Source: Ectothiorhodospira shaposhnikovii
GTDB lineage: Bacteria > Pseudomonadota > Gammaproteobacteria > Ectothiorhodospirales > Ectothiorhodospiraceae
Assembly (NCBI RefSeq): GCF_016584105.1
Contig: NZ_NRSM01000006.1
Span: 84,541-148,540, forward strand
Direction: 5' to 3'
Length of the DNA stretch: 64,000 bases
Shown: positions 53,580-63,767 of the stretch, piece after piece
How positions within the stretch are numbered: the first letter of the stretch is position 1
How the letters are laid out: each line of letters opens with the position of its first letter
The notes under the pieces: generated by a model
What the model saw: only the letters and a program-made list of their open reading frames with translations
Told to the model about the DNA's origin: nothing
Database searches by the model: none
Program-made: the position numbers and the translations under genes

Positions 53580-53748
53580 GCGGATGACTCCATGGCTATG
53601 GATGATGTGCGCTGAAATGACTGCAACCCATTCGAGTGTAATCCAGTTCCACCATCACGGGCATCTCCGCTGCATTTGCCATCCCTCACTGCTCCATGCC
53701 ACCATCGCAACCATGTGACACCAGTGGGATTCCCTGAACTTGGCCGGC

Positions 53749-54312
53749 ATGTCCAACATCATCCTCATCGGCCCCATGGGCGCCGGCAAGTCCACCGTGG
53801 GCCGGCACCTGGCCACCTATCTGCATCTGCCCTTCGTAGACAGCGACAAGGAAATCGAACGCCGTACCGGGGTGGATATCCCCACCATCTTCGAATATGA
53901 GGGAGAGGTGGGCTTCCGGGACCGTGAGACAGCCGTGATCGACGACCTGTGCAGCCGCCAGGGCATCGTACTGGCCACGGGCGGCGGCGTGGTGATGCGA
54001 CCGGAAAACCGGGCCCGCCTCGCCCGATGCGGTCTGGTAGTCTATCTGCGTGCCTCGGTGAACACCCAACTCCGGCGCACCGCCCGGGATCGCAGCCGTC
54101 CCCTGCTGCAGACGGACAACCCCCGCGAGCGTCTGGAAGGGCTCTTCCGTATCCGGGACCCTCTGTACCGGGAGATCGCCAACCTGATCGTGGATACCGA
54201 TCGCGAGCATCTGCGCGGCACGGTCAGGACCATCGCCCGGCGTTTCCGACGCCCCCGGTGCATGACCTCCCGCCCCCGCGGCGCGGGGGCCGATCAGGTT
54301 GCGGGGACCTGA
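53749..54312 (+). CDS. aroK: Shikimate kinase
   Basis: AroK phosphorylates shikimate at C3 in chorismate synthesis. ATG 53749 gives [20 protein letters not shown], with Walker [21 protein letters not shown] and GFRDRET hold the shikimate-binding Asp and Arg, and [13 protein letters not shown] is the Walker B-like loop. A TTG at 53740 is in frame but less likely. At 187 residues it has a short basic C-terminal extension ([16 protein letters not shown]). First gene of aroK-aroB-dgt-damX. Confidence 0.95.
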   Translation: MSNIILIGPMGAGKSTVGRHLATYLHLPFVDSDKEIERRTGVDIPTIFEYEGEVGFRDRETAVIDDLCSRQGIVLATGGGVVMRPENRARLARCGLVVYLRASVNTQLRRTARDRSRPLLQTDNPRERLEGLFRIRDPLYREIANLIVDTDREHLRGTVRTIARRFRRPRCMTSRPRGAGADQVAGT

Positions 54313-54353
54313 GCATCTGGCCTTGGTTTTCACACGTCGAGTATGATGGCTCC

Positions 54354-55445
54354 ATGGACACACTCACCGTTGAGCTTGGCGAACGCAGTTATCCGATCCA
54401 TATCGGCCGGGGCCTGCTGGGCGAACCGACGTGGCTTGAGCAGGCCCTCAAGGGCCGCCGGGCCATGGTGGTCAGCAACGAAACCATCGCGCCCCTCTAT
54501 CTGGATACCCTCACCCGAACCCTGGCCCGGACCGACACCGGCCCGGTGGAGACGGTGATCCTGCCCGACGGCGAGCAGTTCAAGAACCTGCAGACCCTGG
54601 ACACCATCTACACCGCCCTGCTGGAACGGCGCCTGGACCGCGGTGCCGTGCTGATCGCCCTGGGGGGCGGGGTGATCGGAGACATTACCGGCTTTGCCGC
54701 CGCCAGCTATCAGCGGGGCATCGATTTCATCCAGGTGCCCACCACCCTGCTCTCCCAGGTGGACTCATCCGTGGGCGGCAAGACCGGCGTCAATCACCCC
54801 CTGGGCAAGAACATGATCGGGGCCTTTCACCAGCCCCGCCTGGTGCTGATCGACACCGATACCCTCAACACCCTGCCCGACCGGGAACTGAGCGCCGGCA
54901 TCGCAGAGGTGATCAAGTACGGTCTCATCGATGATCCGGAGTTCTTCCTGTGGCTGGAGCAGCACCTTCCCCGCCTGCTGGCGCGGGAGCCGGAGGCCCT
55001 GGCCTTCGCCATCCGCCGTTCCTGCGCCGACAAGGCCCGGGTGGTGGCGGAGGATGAGCGGGAATCCGGCCGCCGTGCCCTGCTCAATCTGGGGCATACC
55101 TTCGGCCACGCCATCGAGACCGGCCTGGGCTATGGCCGCTGGCTGCACGGCGAAGCGGTGGCCATGGGCATGGTGATGGCCGCGCGGATGTCCTGCCGCA
55201 TGGGCTGGATGAGCGAGTCCGAAGTGGCACGCATCACCGCCCTGATCAGCGCCGCCGGACTGCCCGTCGAGGCCCCGCCGGGACTCTCCGCCACCCGCTT
55301 CCGGGAACTGATGGCGGTGGACAAGAAGGTTCAACAGGGCCGGCTGCGGCTGGTGCTCATGAAGGGGATTGGTGAGTCCCTGGTCACCGGGGATTTCGAT
55401 GGCGACGCGCTGGACGAAACCCTGAAGGCGCTGGCCGTTCCATGA
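54354..55445 (+). CDS. aroB: 3-dehydroquinate synthase
   Basis: AroB converts DAHP to 3-dehydroquinate. The start at 54354 gives 363 residues, the family length, beginning [23 protein letters not shown]-binding and active-site segments include [55 protein letters not shown] and the zinc ligands in EVIKYGLI and [12 protein letters not shown] ... [10 protein letters not shown]. It overlaps dgt by 4 nt. Confidence 0.97.
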   Translation: MDTLTVELGERSYPIHIGRGLLGEPTWLEQALKGRRAMVVSNETIAPLYLDTLTRTLARTDTGPVETVILPDGEQFKNLQTLDTIYTALLERRLDRGAVLIALGGGVIGDITGFAAASYQRGIDFIQVPTTLLSQVDSSVGGKTGVNHPLGKNMIGAFHQPRLVLIDTDTLNTLPDRELSAGIAEVIKYGLIDDPEFFLWLEQHLPRLLAREPEALAFAIRRSCADKARVVAEDERESGRRALLNLGHTFGHAIETGLGYGRWLHGEAVAMGMVMAARMSCRMGWMSESEVARITALISAAGLPVEAPPGLSATRFRELMAVDKKVQQGRLRLVLMKGIGESLVTGDFDGDALDETLKALAVP

Positions 55446-56629
55446 CCCCCCGGCCAACGGCATCCAGCGACATGGAAACCGCTCGTCTCGCCCCCTACGC
55501 GGTGCATGAAAGCAACAGCCGGGGACGCCATCACCCCGAGGAGCCTCCCCGCTATCGCAGCCAGTTTCAACGGGACCGGGATCGCATCATCCACTCCACC
55601 GCCTTCCGGCGGCTGGAGTACAAGACCCAGGTATTCGTGAACCACGAAGGGGATCTTTTCCGCACCCGCCTCACCCATAGCCTGGAGGTGGCCCAGATTG
55701 CCCGCGCCATTGCCCGGGTGCTGCGACTGAATGAAGACCTCACCGAAGCCATCGCCCTGGCCCATGACCTGGGCCACACCCCGTTCGGTCACGCCGGACA
55801 GGATGCGCTGAACCTGTGCATGGCGGATTATGGCGGTTTCGAGCACAACCTGCAGTCCCTGCGCGTGGTGGATTTGCTGGAGGCCCATTACGCGGAATTC
55901 GACGGCCTGAACCTGACGTTCGAAACCCGCGAAGGCATTCTCAAACACTGTTCGCGGGTGGTGGCGCCCTCCCTGGGAGAGCTGGGGGCGCGTTTTGTTC
56001 ATGGCCACCAGCCCAGCCTGGAAGCACAGCTCAACAACCTGGCTGACGAGATTGCCTACAACAACCATGACGTGGATGATGGACTGCGCTCCGGCCTGAT
56101 CACCGTGGACCAGCTGATGGCGGTGACCCTGTTCCGGGAAGCCTTCCAGGAAGTGCGTGGCCGCTACCGGGAGCTGGCGGACAAGCGTGTACGACACGAA
56201 GTGATCCGGCGCATGATCAACCGCCTGGTCACGGATCTGGTGGAAAGCAGCCAGACCCGCATCCTCGAAGCCGCGCCCGACAGCCTGGAAGCCGTGCGTC
56301 TCCAGCCACGCCCCCTGATCTGCTTCAGTCCACAGATTCATGAATACAACCTTGAATTGAAACGGTTTCTGCGCAAGCATCTCTACCGGCACTACCGGGT
56401 CAAGCGCATGACCGTCAAGGCAGCAAGAGTACTGACGGAACTGTTCGATGCCTACATGGCCGACCCTGCCCTGCTGCCCACCGAACATGAACGCAAGGCG
56501 ATACGCCTGGCCGAAGAATCCGGAGATACCGGACGGGCCCGCGCCATTGCAGACTATCTGGCAGGCATGACCGATCGTTTCGCCATCGCCGAATACGGTC
56601 GCCTGTTCAACCCGAACACTCTCTCATGA
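55442..56629 (+). CDS. dgt: Deoxyguanosinetriphosphate triphosphohydrolase-like protein
   Basis: A 395-residue HD-domain dNTPase that splits dGTP or related dNTPs to the nucleoside and triphosphate. The HD motif is [19 protein letters not shown], preceded by [19 protein letters not shown], with the other metal ligands in [13 protein letters not shown]. Insertion in aroK-aroB-dgt-damX is seen in several gammaproteobacteria. It overlaps both neighbours by 4 nt. Confidence 0.93.
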   Translation: MTPRPTASSDMETARLAPYAVHESNSRGRHHPEEPPRYRSQFQRDRDRIIHSTAFRRLEYKTQVFVNHEGDLFRTRLTHSLEVAQIARAIARVLRLNEDLTEAIALAHDLGHTPFGHAGQDALNLCMADYGGFEHNLQSLRVVDLLEAHYAEFDGLNLTFETREGILKHCSRVVAPSLGELGARFVHGHQPSLEAQLNNLADEIAYNNHDVDDGLRSGLITVDQLMAVTLFREAFQEVRGRYRELADKRVRHEVIRRMINRLVTDLVESSQTRILEAAPDSLEAVRLQPRPLICFSPQIHEYNLELKRFLRKHLYRHYRVKRMTVKAARVLTELFDAYMADPALLPTEHERKAIRLAEESGDTGRARAIADYLAGMTDRFAIAEYGRLFNPNTLS

Positions 56630-58143
56630 CATCCAGGAAAGCCATGGCCAACGACATGCTGTCCGCCGACTGTCTCGAAAAACTGGGACTCCAGCAACAA
56701 CCCTTCGGCCCCGTCGCCAACGAGGAATTCCTTTACACCGACCCGGCCATCGACATGCCGGTGAACGTGGTCCTTGACCATCTGGACAATGACCGGAACA
56801 TCGTCATCCTCAAGGGCGAACTGGGGGTCGGGAAAAGCACCCAGCTCCTCAGGATCCTGGGGCAGGGCCGGGACAGCATGGACTTCTGTGCCTTCAAGGC
56901 CCGTTCCAACATCAGCCTGGCGGCCATCGACTACACGGTTCGCCAGTACTGGAAGGATGCCGCCCCGGCCGAGGGCGGTGACCAGCTCGACAGCTTCATG
57001 GCCGCCATGATCCAGCAGGGCATGCGTCCGGTCCTGGCCATCGATGACGCCCATCTGCTGGACCCCGAGGTACTTACGGAAATCGTCGGTGTCCGTCGGC
57101 GCGTCCATGAACTGACCGATCAGACCTTTGGTCTTCTGCTGGTGGGCGAACCGGAAATCGAAGAGCGACTGAGCGCCCTGGATGAGGCGATGGACAGCCC
57201 GGAAACCCAGATGACCGTGCAGATGCGCGCCTTCACCCGGGAGCAGACGGCCGCCTATGTCCGTCATCGCCTGCAGGCCGCGGGGCTGGAAAATCCTCGC
57301 GTACTGGATGATGAGGCGATACAGGGTATCCATCGGGATTCCGCCGGTCTGGCAGGGCGCATCAACACGCTGGCCAACAAGCGCCTCAACGGCCTGTTCG
57401 GCACCCTTCCCGCCTCAGCCGCGATGGGTGATGAAGAACAGGCGGACGACGACAATGACGCCCCCACGGCCTTCTGGCAACAACGCTGGTTCGCTCCGGC
57501 GGTCGCCGGCGTGGTCCTTGTGAGCATTGCATTGACCATCATGGGCCTGATGGGCGGCGGTGATGACGCCACGGACACTACCGTAAGCCAGCCCATCACC
57601 CTGCCACAGCAACCACCCAGGCCGGCTCCGGCCGAACCCGAGGACCGTTTCCTGCGACCGGTACCGGTTGAGCCGATTCAAATTCCCCAGCCTCGCCCGG
57701 CGCCGGCGCCTGAGCCCGCACCCGAGCCGGCACCTGAAGCAATGCCGGTGCCTGAGCCTGAACCTGAATCTGAGCCGGCGCCCCCTGCCCCACCGGCCCA
57801 GCCTCCTGCACCGGCCCCGGCGGCCCCGGCAGTCTCTGAAGGCAAGCGCCTGCGAGATACCCAGTGGATCAGGGCGCAGGCACCGGATCGCTTCACCATA
57901 CAGATCCTGGCCAGCGGCAATGAAGCGGCGGTGCGTGACTACGCCCGCACCGTCAATCTCCCCGGGGATGTTGCATGGTTCCCCACCCGACGGGGCGACC
58001 AAACCCTGCACGTTCTGATATTCGGCTCTTACCCCTCCGCGGAAGCGGCTCGCAGCGCCATTCCGGCCCTGCCCGCGGAAGTGAGGCGGAACCAGCCATT
58101 CATTCGCAGCTTCCGGGCGGTTCAGGACGCCATGGCCAACTGA
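56626..58143 (+). CDS. damX: DamX-like AAA ATPase with C-terminal SPOR domain
   Basis: A 505-residue inner-membrane protein. The N-terminal 260 residues form an AAA/ExeA-type ATPase (Walker [10 protein letters not shown], Walker [11 protein letters not shown]). One membrane helix lies at about 292-310, then a Pro/Glu/Ala linker (repeats of PEPAPEP). A C-terminal SPOR domain ([20 protein letters not shown] ... [15 protein letters not shown]) binds denuded peptidoglycan at the septum. DamX takes part in division. The DNA ends 52 bp before dnaG. Confidence 0.9.
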   Translation: MTSRKAMANDMLSADCLEKLGLQQQPFGPVANEEFLYTDPAIDMPVNVVLDHLDNDRNIVILKGELGVGKSTQLLRILGQGRDSMDFCAFKARSNISLAAIDYTVRQYWKDAAPAEGGDQLDSFMAAMIQQGMRPVLAIDDAHLLDPEVLTEIVGVRRRVHELTDQTFGLLLVGEPEIEERLSALDEAMDSPETQMTVQMRAFTREQTAAYVRHRLQAAGLENPRVLDDEAIQGIHRDSAGLAGRINTLANKRLNGLFGTLPASAAMGDEEQADDDNDAPTAFWQQRWFAPAVAGVVLVSIALTIMGLMGGGDDATDTTVSQPITLPQQPPRPAPAEPEDRFLRPVPVEPIQIPQPRPAPAPEPAPEPAPEAMPVPEPEPESEPAPPAPPAQPPAPAPAAPAVSEGKRLRDTQWIRAQAPDRFTIQILASGNEAAVRDYARTVNLPGDVAWFPTRRGDQTLHVLIFGSYPSAEAARSAIPALPAEVRRNQPFIRSFRAVQDAMAN

Positions 58144-58145
58144 CG

Positions 58146-58182
58146 CCTTCCCCCTCGCCCTCCCCCTCCACGGGGGAAGGGC
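58146..58182. repeat. GC-rich hairpin between damX and dnaG
   Basis: CCTTCCCCC and GGGGGAAGG pair around a short C-rich middle. It belongs with the CCCCTCTCCC-type repeats. There is no T-run, so it is probably not a terminator. Confidence 0.4.
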
Positions 58183-58195
58183 TGGGGTCCAATCC

Positions 58196-59959
58196 ATGCC
58201 CCGCATCCCCCAAGCATTCATTGATGAACTCCTGGCCCGCGCCGATATCGTGGACCTAGTGGGTAGCCGCGTCACCCTGAAAAAGCAGGGACGTGAGTAT
58301 TCGGCATGCTGTCCGTTTCACGCCGAAAAGACGCCTTCCTTTTTTGTCAGCCCCCAGAAGCAGTTCTACCACTGCTTTGGGTGCGGCGCTCATGGCACCG
58401 CCATCAGTTTCCTGATGGAATACGACAACCTGGATTTCATCGAGGCCGTGGAGGAACTCGCCCGCCGGGCGGGCATGGAAGTACCCCGGGAAAACGGGCC
58501 CGGGCATCAGGATACCCAGAAGCTGCAACGTCTCATCGCCGCCCAGGAGGCGGCGGCCAACCACTTCAGCGAAAACCTGCGCCGACACCCGGAGGCAATA
58601 AACTACCTCAGGCAAAGGGGATTGAGCGGCGAGATCGCCCGTGACTATCGCCTGGGATTTGCCACGGATGCCCGCGATCACCTCATCCGGGCACTGTCCG
58701 GGTCATTTGATGAACAGGAACTGCTCAACGCCGGCCTGACCAGTCGCGGCGACAGCGGTCCGCCCCATGACCGTTTTCGTGGTCGCATCATGTTCCCCAT
58801 ACGGGACAACCGGGGGCGCGTGGTGGGCTTTGGCGCGCGCCTGCTGGGATCGGGGAAACCCAAGTATCTCAATACCCCTGAAACCCCCGTGTTCCACAAG
58901 GGGCAGATCCTCTATGGCCTGTACGAGGCCCGCAAGGCATCACCCCGGCTGGAGGAACTGCTGGTGGTGGAAGGCTATATGGACGTGATCGCCCTGGCCC
59001 AGTTCGGACTGCGCAATGCCGTGGCCACCCTGGGCACTTCCACCACCCGCGACCACCTGGAACGGCTGTTCCGGGTGGTACAGCGCCTGGTGTTCTGTTT
59101 TGACGGCGACAGGGCCGGCCACGAGGCCGGCTGGCGCGCCCTGGAACAGGCCCTGCCGTTGATGCGGGACGGCCGGCAGATACGGTTCCTGTTCCTCCAG
59201 GAGGGAGAGGACCCGGATACGATGGTCAGGCGGGAAGGACCGGAAAGGCTCCATGAATGCATACGGCAGTCCCGCCCTCTGTCCGATGTCCTGATGGAAG
59301 GGCTCAGGGACCGCCACGACATCAGCAGCCGGGAAGGTCGCGCCGCCCTGGGGGCCGAGGCCTCACGCCTGATCAGGGACATGCCCGAAGGCCTGCTGCG
59401 CGCCCAGATCATCAATGAACTGGCACAACTTGCCGGCGTCACCGCGGAGCAGTTTGAACACGGGATGGGTCAGCGGGAAACCGACTCCCGCGAGGAACCC
59501 GCCAGGACACCTCAGCCCCCCCGCCCCGCCCCGATCGCCAGGCGTCAGCGGCTTGAAATCACACCGGTCAGGCTGGCGTTGTCGGTGCTGCTGGATCAAC
59601 CCTCACTGGCACGGGAACTGGGTGATACAACCTGGCTTGGAAAGTTGAACACACCCGGCGTACAAACACTGGCACAGGTGCTTGAAACTCTCGGGCAGCA
59701 TCCCCATCTAACCACGGCAGGGATACTGGAACGCTGGAGAGACAGCGAAACAGGCCGGCATCTTCTAAAATTAGCTCAATGGCGCCCGCCCCCCAGCGAG
59801 GAAGACTCAGTGCCGCAGCTGCTGCAGGACGCATTGAAACGACTCCGGCAACAATACCTGCAGCAACGCACGGAGGACTTGCTGGCCAGGGCTTCGAGGG
59901 CGGCCTTGACGGATGACGAAAAGGCCGAACTGAAAACCCTGCTGGCCAGCAAGGGATGA
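58196..59959 (+). CDS. dnaG: DNA primase DnaG
   Basis: DnaG makes RNA primers for replication. The 587-residue product has the N-terminal zinc ribbon (CCPFHAEKTPSFFVSPQKQF ... HCFGCG), the RNA polymerase-like basic core (RFRGRIMFPIRDNRGRVVGF), and the TOPRIM fold with catalytic EGYMDV and FDGDRAGHEA. A C-terminal helicase-binding domain starts around 440. It is separated here from rpsU-yqeY and lies after damX. Confidence 0.97.
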   Translation: MPRIPQAFIDELLARADIVDLVGSRVTLKKQGREYSACCPFHAEKTPSFFVSPQKQFYHCFGCGAHGTAISFLMEYDNLDFIEAVEELARRAGMEVPRENGPGHQDTQKLQRLIAAQEAAANHFSENLRRHPEAINYLRQRGLSGEIARDYRLGFATDARDHLIRALSGSFDEQELLNAGLTSRGDSGPPHDRFRGRIMFPIRDNRGRVVGFGARLLGSGKPKYLNTPETPVFHKGQILYGLYEARKASPRLEELLVVEGYMDVIALAQFGLRNAVATLGTSTTRDHLERLFRVVQRLVFCFDGDRAGHEAGWRALEQALPLMRDGRQIRFLFLQEGEDPDTMVRREGPERLHECIRQSRPLSDVLMEGLRDRHDISSREGRAALGAEASRLIRDMPEGLLRAQIINELAQLAGVTAEQFEHGMGQRETDSREEPARTPQPPRPAPIARRQRLEITPVRLALSVLLDQPSLARELGDTTWLGKLNTPGVQTLAQVLETLGQHPHLTTAGILERWRDSETGRHLLKLAQWRPPPSEEDSVPQLLQDALKRLRQQYLQQRTEDLLARASRAALTDDEKAELKTLLASKG

Positions 59960-60112
59960 CTGGCCACGAACGACACCGGCACCATCAGGAAACTGCAAGA
60001 TCCATCACAGTGCGAGATGGCGAGCATCTTTACCGAATGCTATACTCGATCGTTTCAGTCCCGGCCAGAGCCTTCCCGGTTTGCGCACAGGTCCCAGCTT
60101 GAGCAGGTTTCC

Positions 60113-61984
<1,872 letters not shown>

Positions 61985-62019
61985 GCCTGGATCTGGAATA
62001 TAGAGTGAAATACGCCTGA

Positions 62020-62087
62020 TTCACCGTCGGGCCGGCTCCCGCCCCTGCGTCTGTGACGATCGATGCGGAAGCCGGCCCGGCGGTGAA
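62020..62087. repeat. Long inverted repeat after rpoD
   Basis: TTCACCG-T-CGGGCCGGCT-C-CCGC (62020-62042) is mirrored by GCGG-A-AGCCGGCCCG-G-CGGTGAA (62065-62087): 23-nt arms with two mismatches and a 22-nt loop. It is a very stable hairpin without a T-run and could act as an attenuating structure or 3' end of rpoD mRNA. From 62088 to 62199 I see nothing recognisable. Confidence 0.8.
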
Positions 62088-62199
62088 CAACAAGGCACCC
62101 ATGGACACAATGCCCCTCGCAAATACCGGAAAGCCAAGGACAAGCTTCCCCTGCCGCCCGATCTCTTGTATCTTCCCCTATCCTGATTTCCTTCCCCTT

Positions 62200-62240
62200 G
62201 GGCCTGTAGCTCAGTTGGTTAGAGCAGGGGACTCATAATC
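62200..62240 (+). pseudogene. 5' half of tRNA-Ile(CAU), copy 1
   Basis: GGGCCTGTAGCTCAGTTGGT followed by TAGAGCAGGGGACTCATAATC equals the acceptor strand, D arm, 5' anticodon stem and anticodon loop (CTCATAA) of the tRNA at 62494. After the loop the sequence changes to unrelated AT-rich DNA (62241-62335), which contains the dyad GCTTACAC (62278-62285)/GTGTAAGC (62314-62321). No 3' half follows. Confidence 0.88.
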
Positions 62241-62335
62241 ATTGGCTCCGATAGGTAAAAGGGTATAAAATTTAACAGCTTACACGCTATCAGCACTGCC
62301 CGAGTAAGCGCTAGTGTAAGCCGTCACAGCTTTAA

Positions 62336-62375
62336 GGGCCTATAGCTCAGTTGGTTAGAGCACTCGACTCATAAT
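62336..62375 (+). pseudogene. 5' half of tRNA-Ile(CAU), copy 2
   Basis: GGGCCTATAGCTCAGTTGGT then TAGAGCACTCGACTCATAAT, nearly identical to copy 3 except for the anticodon stem. It again ends in the anticodon loop and is followed by about 118 bp of unrelated AT-rich DNA (62376-62493) carrying GTACGC twice. An AGGTAAAA (62397-62404) matches one after copy 1 (62253-62260). Confidence 0.88.
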
Positions 62376-62493
62376 AGAATGGGCTAGGTTGCCAACAGGT
62401 AAAAAATAGTTATATATTTCAATCGGTTGCACCGAGTACGCAAAACGCGAAATTTCTTCATGTACGCGTCACGTATGCCCCGCAAACAGTTTA

Positions 62494-62570
62494 GGGCCTA
62501 TAGCTCAGTTGGTCAGAGCATCCGACTCATAATCGGCTGGTCGCAGGTTCAAGTCCTGCTGGGCCCACCA
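62494..62570 (+). tRNA. ileX: tRNA with CAU anticodon, most likely tRNA-Ile2 (lysidine-modified)
   Basis: A 77-nt cloverleaf: acceptor GGGCCTA/TGGGCCC with one G-U pair, D arm GCTC-AGTTGGTCA-GAGC, anticodon loop CTCATAA, T arm GCAGG-TTCAAGT-CCTGC, and an encoded CCA. The first pair of the anticodon stem (T27/C43) is a mismatch. I call Ile rather than Met because of the overall match to ileX-type genes and because tRNA-Ile(CAU) sits just downstream of rpoD in E. coli. CAU anticodon alone would also allow elongator Met. Confidence 0.85.
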
Positions 62571-62575
62571 CCTCC

Positions 62576-62608
62576 AAGCCCCATTCCGCCTAGGTTTGGG
62601 GCTTTTTC
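62576..62608 (+). terminator. Rho-independent terminator after the tRNA
   Basis: AAGCCCCA / TGGGGCTT stem of 8 bp, 13-nt loop, then TTTC. Confidence 0.8.
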
Positions 62609-62653
62609 TTTGGTTCGCCGGCAAGCCTGAAAACCGCTTACATGAGGCGTACA

Positions 62654-62911
62654 TCAGCCTTCCGCTCGCTTCAACCATTCCGCTTCTGTCGCCTTCACAA
62701 GTTCTGCCGCTGGCACGCCCAGCGCAGCTCCCAACCCGAGCAGCGTGGTAATCGTCGGCTGCCTGATACCCCTTTCCAGTCGAGATATGAAAGTCCTGTC
62801 TACCCCCGCCCGATGCGCAAGCTCCTCCTGAGAGAGGTTCCGCTCTGATCTGTATCGTCTGAGAACATCTCCGAAGATGATGCCTACGTTCGTAAATTGT
62901 GTATTCGCCAT
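62654..62911 (-). CDS. XRE family helix-turn-helix regulator
   Basis: An 85-residue DNA-binding protein starting MANTQFTNVGIIFGDVLRRY, with the HTH NLSQEELAHRAGVDRTFISR followed by LERGIRQPTITTLLGLGAAL. It is of the short single-domain type common on mobile DNA. An in-frame start at 62947 would add 12 residues. It stands alone on the minus strand beside the tRNA and has lower GC than the core genes. Confidence 0.88.
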   Translation of the reverse strand: MANTQFTNVGIIFGDVLRRYRSERNLSQEELAHRAGVDRTFISRLERGIRQPTITTLLGLGAALGVPAAELVKATEAEWLKRAEG

Positions 62912-63018
62912 GCAGCGAATGTCGTTTTCGTGTAGCCTATAGTCCACGGCCTATAGGTACGTCTGGATATTTAGCCAGCACTCAACAAGAAAAAGGGCAT
63001 TAAGTAAGGGGGCCTTCT

Positions 63019-63567
63019 ATGGCGCTTGTGAAATGCAAAGAATGCGGGGAGAAGGTCAGCACCAAGGCAAAGACCTGCCCCTCTTGCAGGACCAAAGTCA
63101 AAAAACCTCTTTCGATGCTGAGATTCATCATTTATGCGTCGGTAGCCACATTCGTGCTAGTAGCAGTAATGGCGAAATACGAAAGCAATCTTGCGAGCAT
63201 GACACCCGAGGAGCGAGCAGCTAGAGAGGAGGCCCGAGAAGCCCGGCAGGCCGAACGAGAAAGGGCTGAGGCACAAAGGCAGGCTCAGCAGGAAGAAAGA
63301 CGGTGCAGCGATCAGACAATGGCCTTTGTTATGTCCCAGAACTTCGTCAAGCAGCGCCTGAGAGCACCATCAACCGCAAAATTCCCCAGTGTCACAAATG
63401 ATGGCGTGAGGACGCAGTATCTTGGCGACTGCACCCATAGAGTCCAGGCTTTCGTAGATTCGCAAAATGGTTTTGGAGCAACAATCAGAACTAGGTATCA
63501 AGCTGAATTACGGAAGCAGCCTGATGCCAATTCGTGGAACCTAATCGATATTCAGATTTACGAATGA
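63019..63567 (+). CDS. Zinc-ribbon membrane protein of unknown function
   Basis: A 182-residue protein. The N-terminal zinc ribbon is CKECGEKVSTKAKTCPSC, followed by a membrane helix (about residues 34-50), then a charged coiled coil (EERAAREEAREARQAERERA...). The C-terminal domain has about 80 residues with two Cys (RCSDQTMAFVMSQNFVKQRL ... LGDCTHRVQAFVDSQNGFGA). The last domain, reading APSTAKFPS, looks like a small periplasmic or extracytoplasmic domain found in many proteins of unknown role. Codon use is less GC-biased than core genes, as expected for island cargo. Confidence 0.85.
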   Translation: MALVKCKECGEKVSTKAKTCPSCRTKVKKPLSMLRFIIYASVATFVLVAVMAKYESNLASMTPEERAAREEAREARQAERERAEAQRQAQQEERRCSDQTMAFVMSQNFVKQRLRAPSTAKFPSVTNDGVRTQYLGDCTHRVQAFVDSQNGFGATIRTRYQAELRKQPDANSWNLIDIQIYE

Positions 63568-63767
63568 AAAAGCTGACCGCCATTATCGCTACCGCCACAA
63601 CTCTCCTGCTGACCGGGTGCGCCTCAGCGCCTCCTCCTGACCCGAACTACTGTGGCTATGCCTGCCAGGCTGAACTTCGAGAGCAGCGCCGCGCCGAGTT
63701 TGTCAGCAGCGGCATCACATACGGGGCACATCAGTCCCAGGAGTATCGTGAAGTGGTTCAATTGTAG
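63564..63767 (+). CDS. Small lipoprotein, 3' end cut by an IS element
   Basis: A 67-residue frame beginning MKKLTAIIATATTLLLTGCA, with lipobox LTGC. The start overlaps the zinc-ribbon stop by 4 nt. The reading frame ends at a TAG that lies in the first five bases of the IS inverted repeat starting at 63763, so the original protein was probably longer. Confidence 0.8.
   Translation: MKKLTAIIATATTLLLTGCASAPPPDPNYCGYACQAELREQRRAEFVSSGITYGAHQSQEYREVVQL

Noticed and set aside
51546..53615. A 689-codon plus-strand frame opposite the TPR lipoprotein
   Set aside because: Shadow of the repetitive TPR coding strand. The minus frame has a lipobox and regular TPR consensus.
62200..62570. tRNA gene with group I introns in the anticodon loop (known for tRNA-Ile(CAU) in Azoarcus)
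   Set aside because: Each insert is only about 95-118 nt and is followed by another 5' half, not by the 3' exon. The complete gene has no insert, and no P7/P3-type core is apparent.
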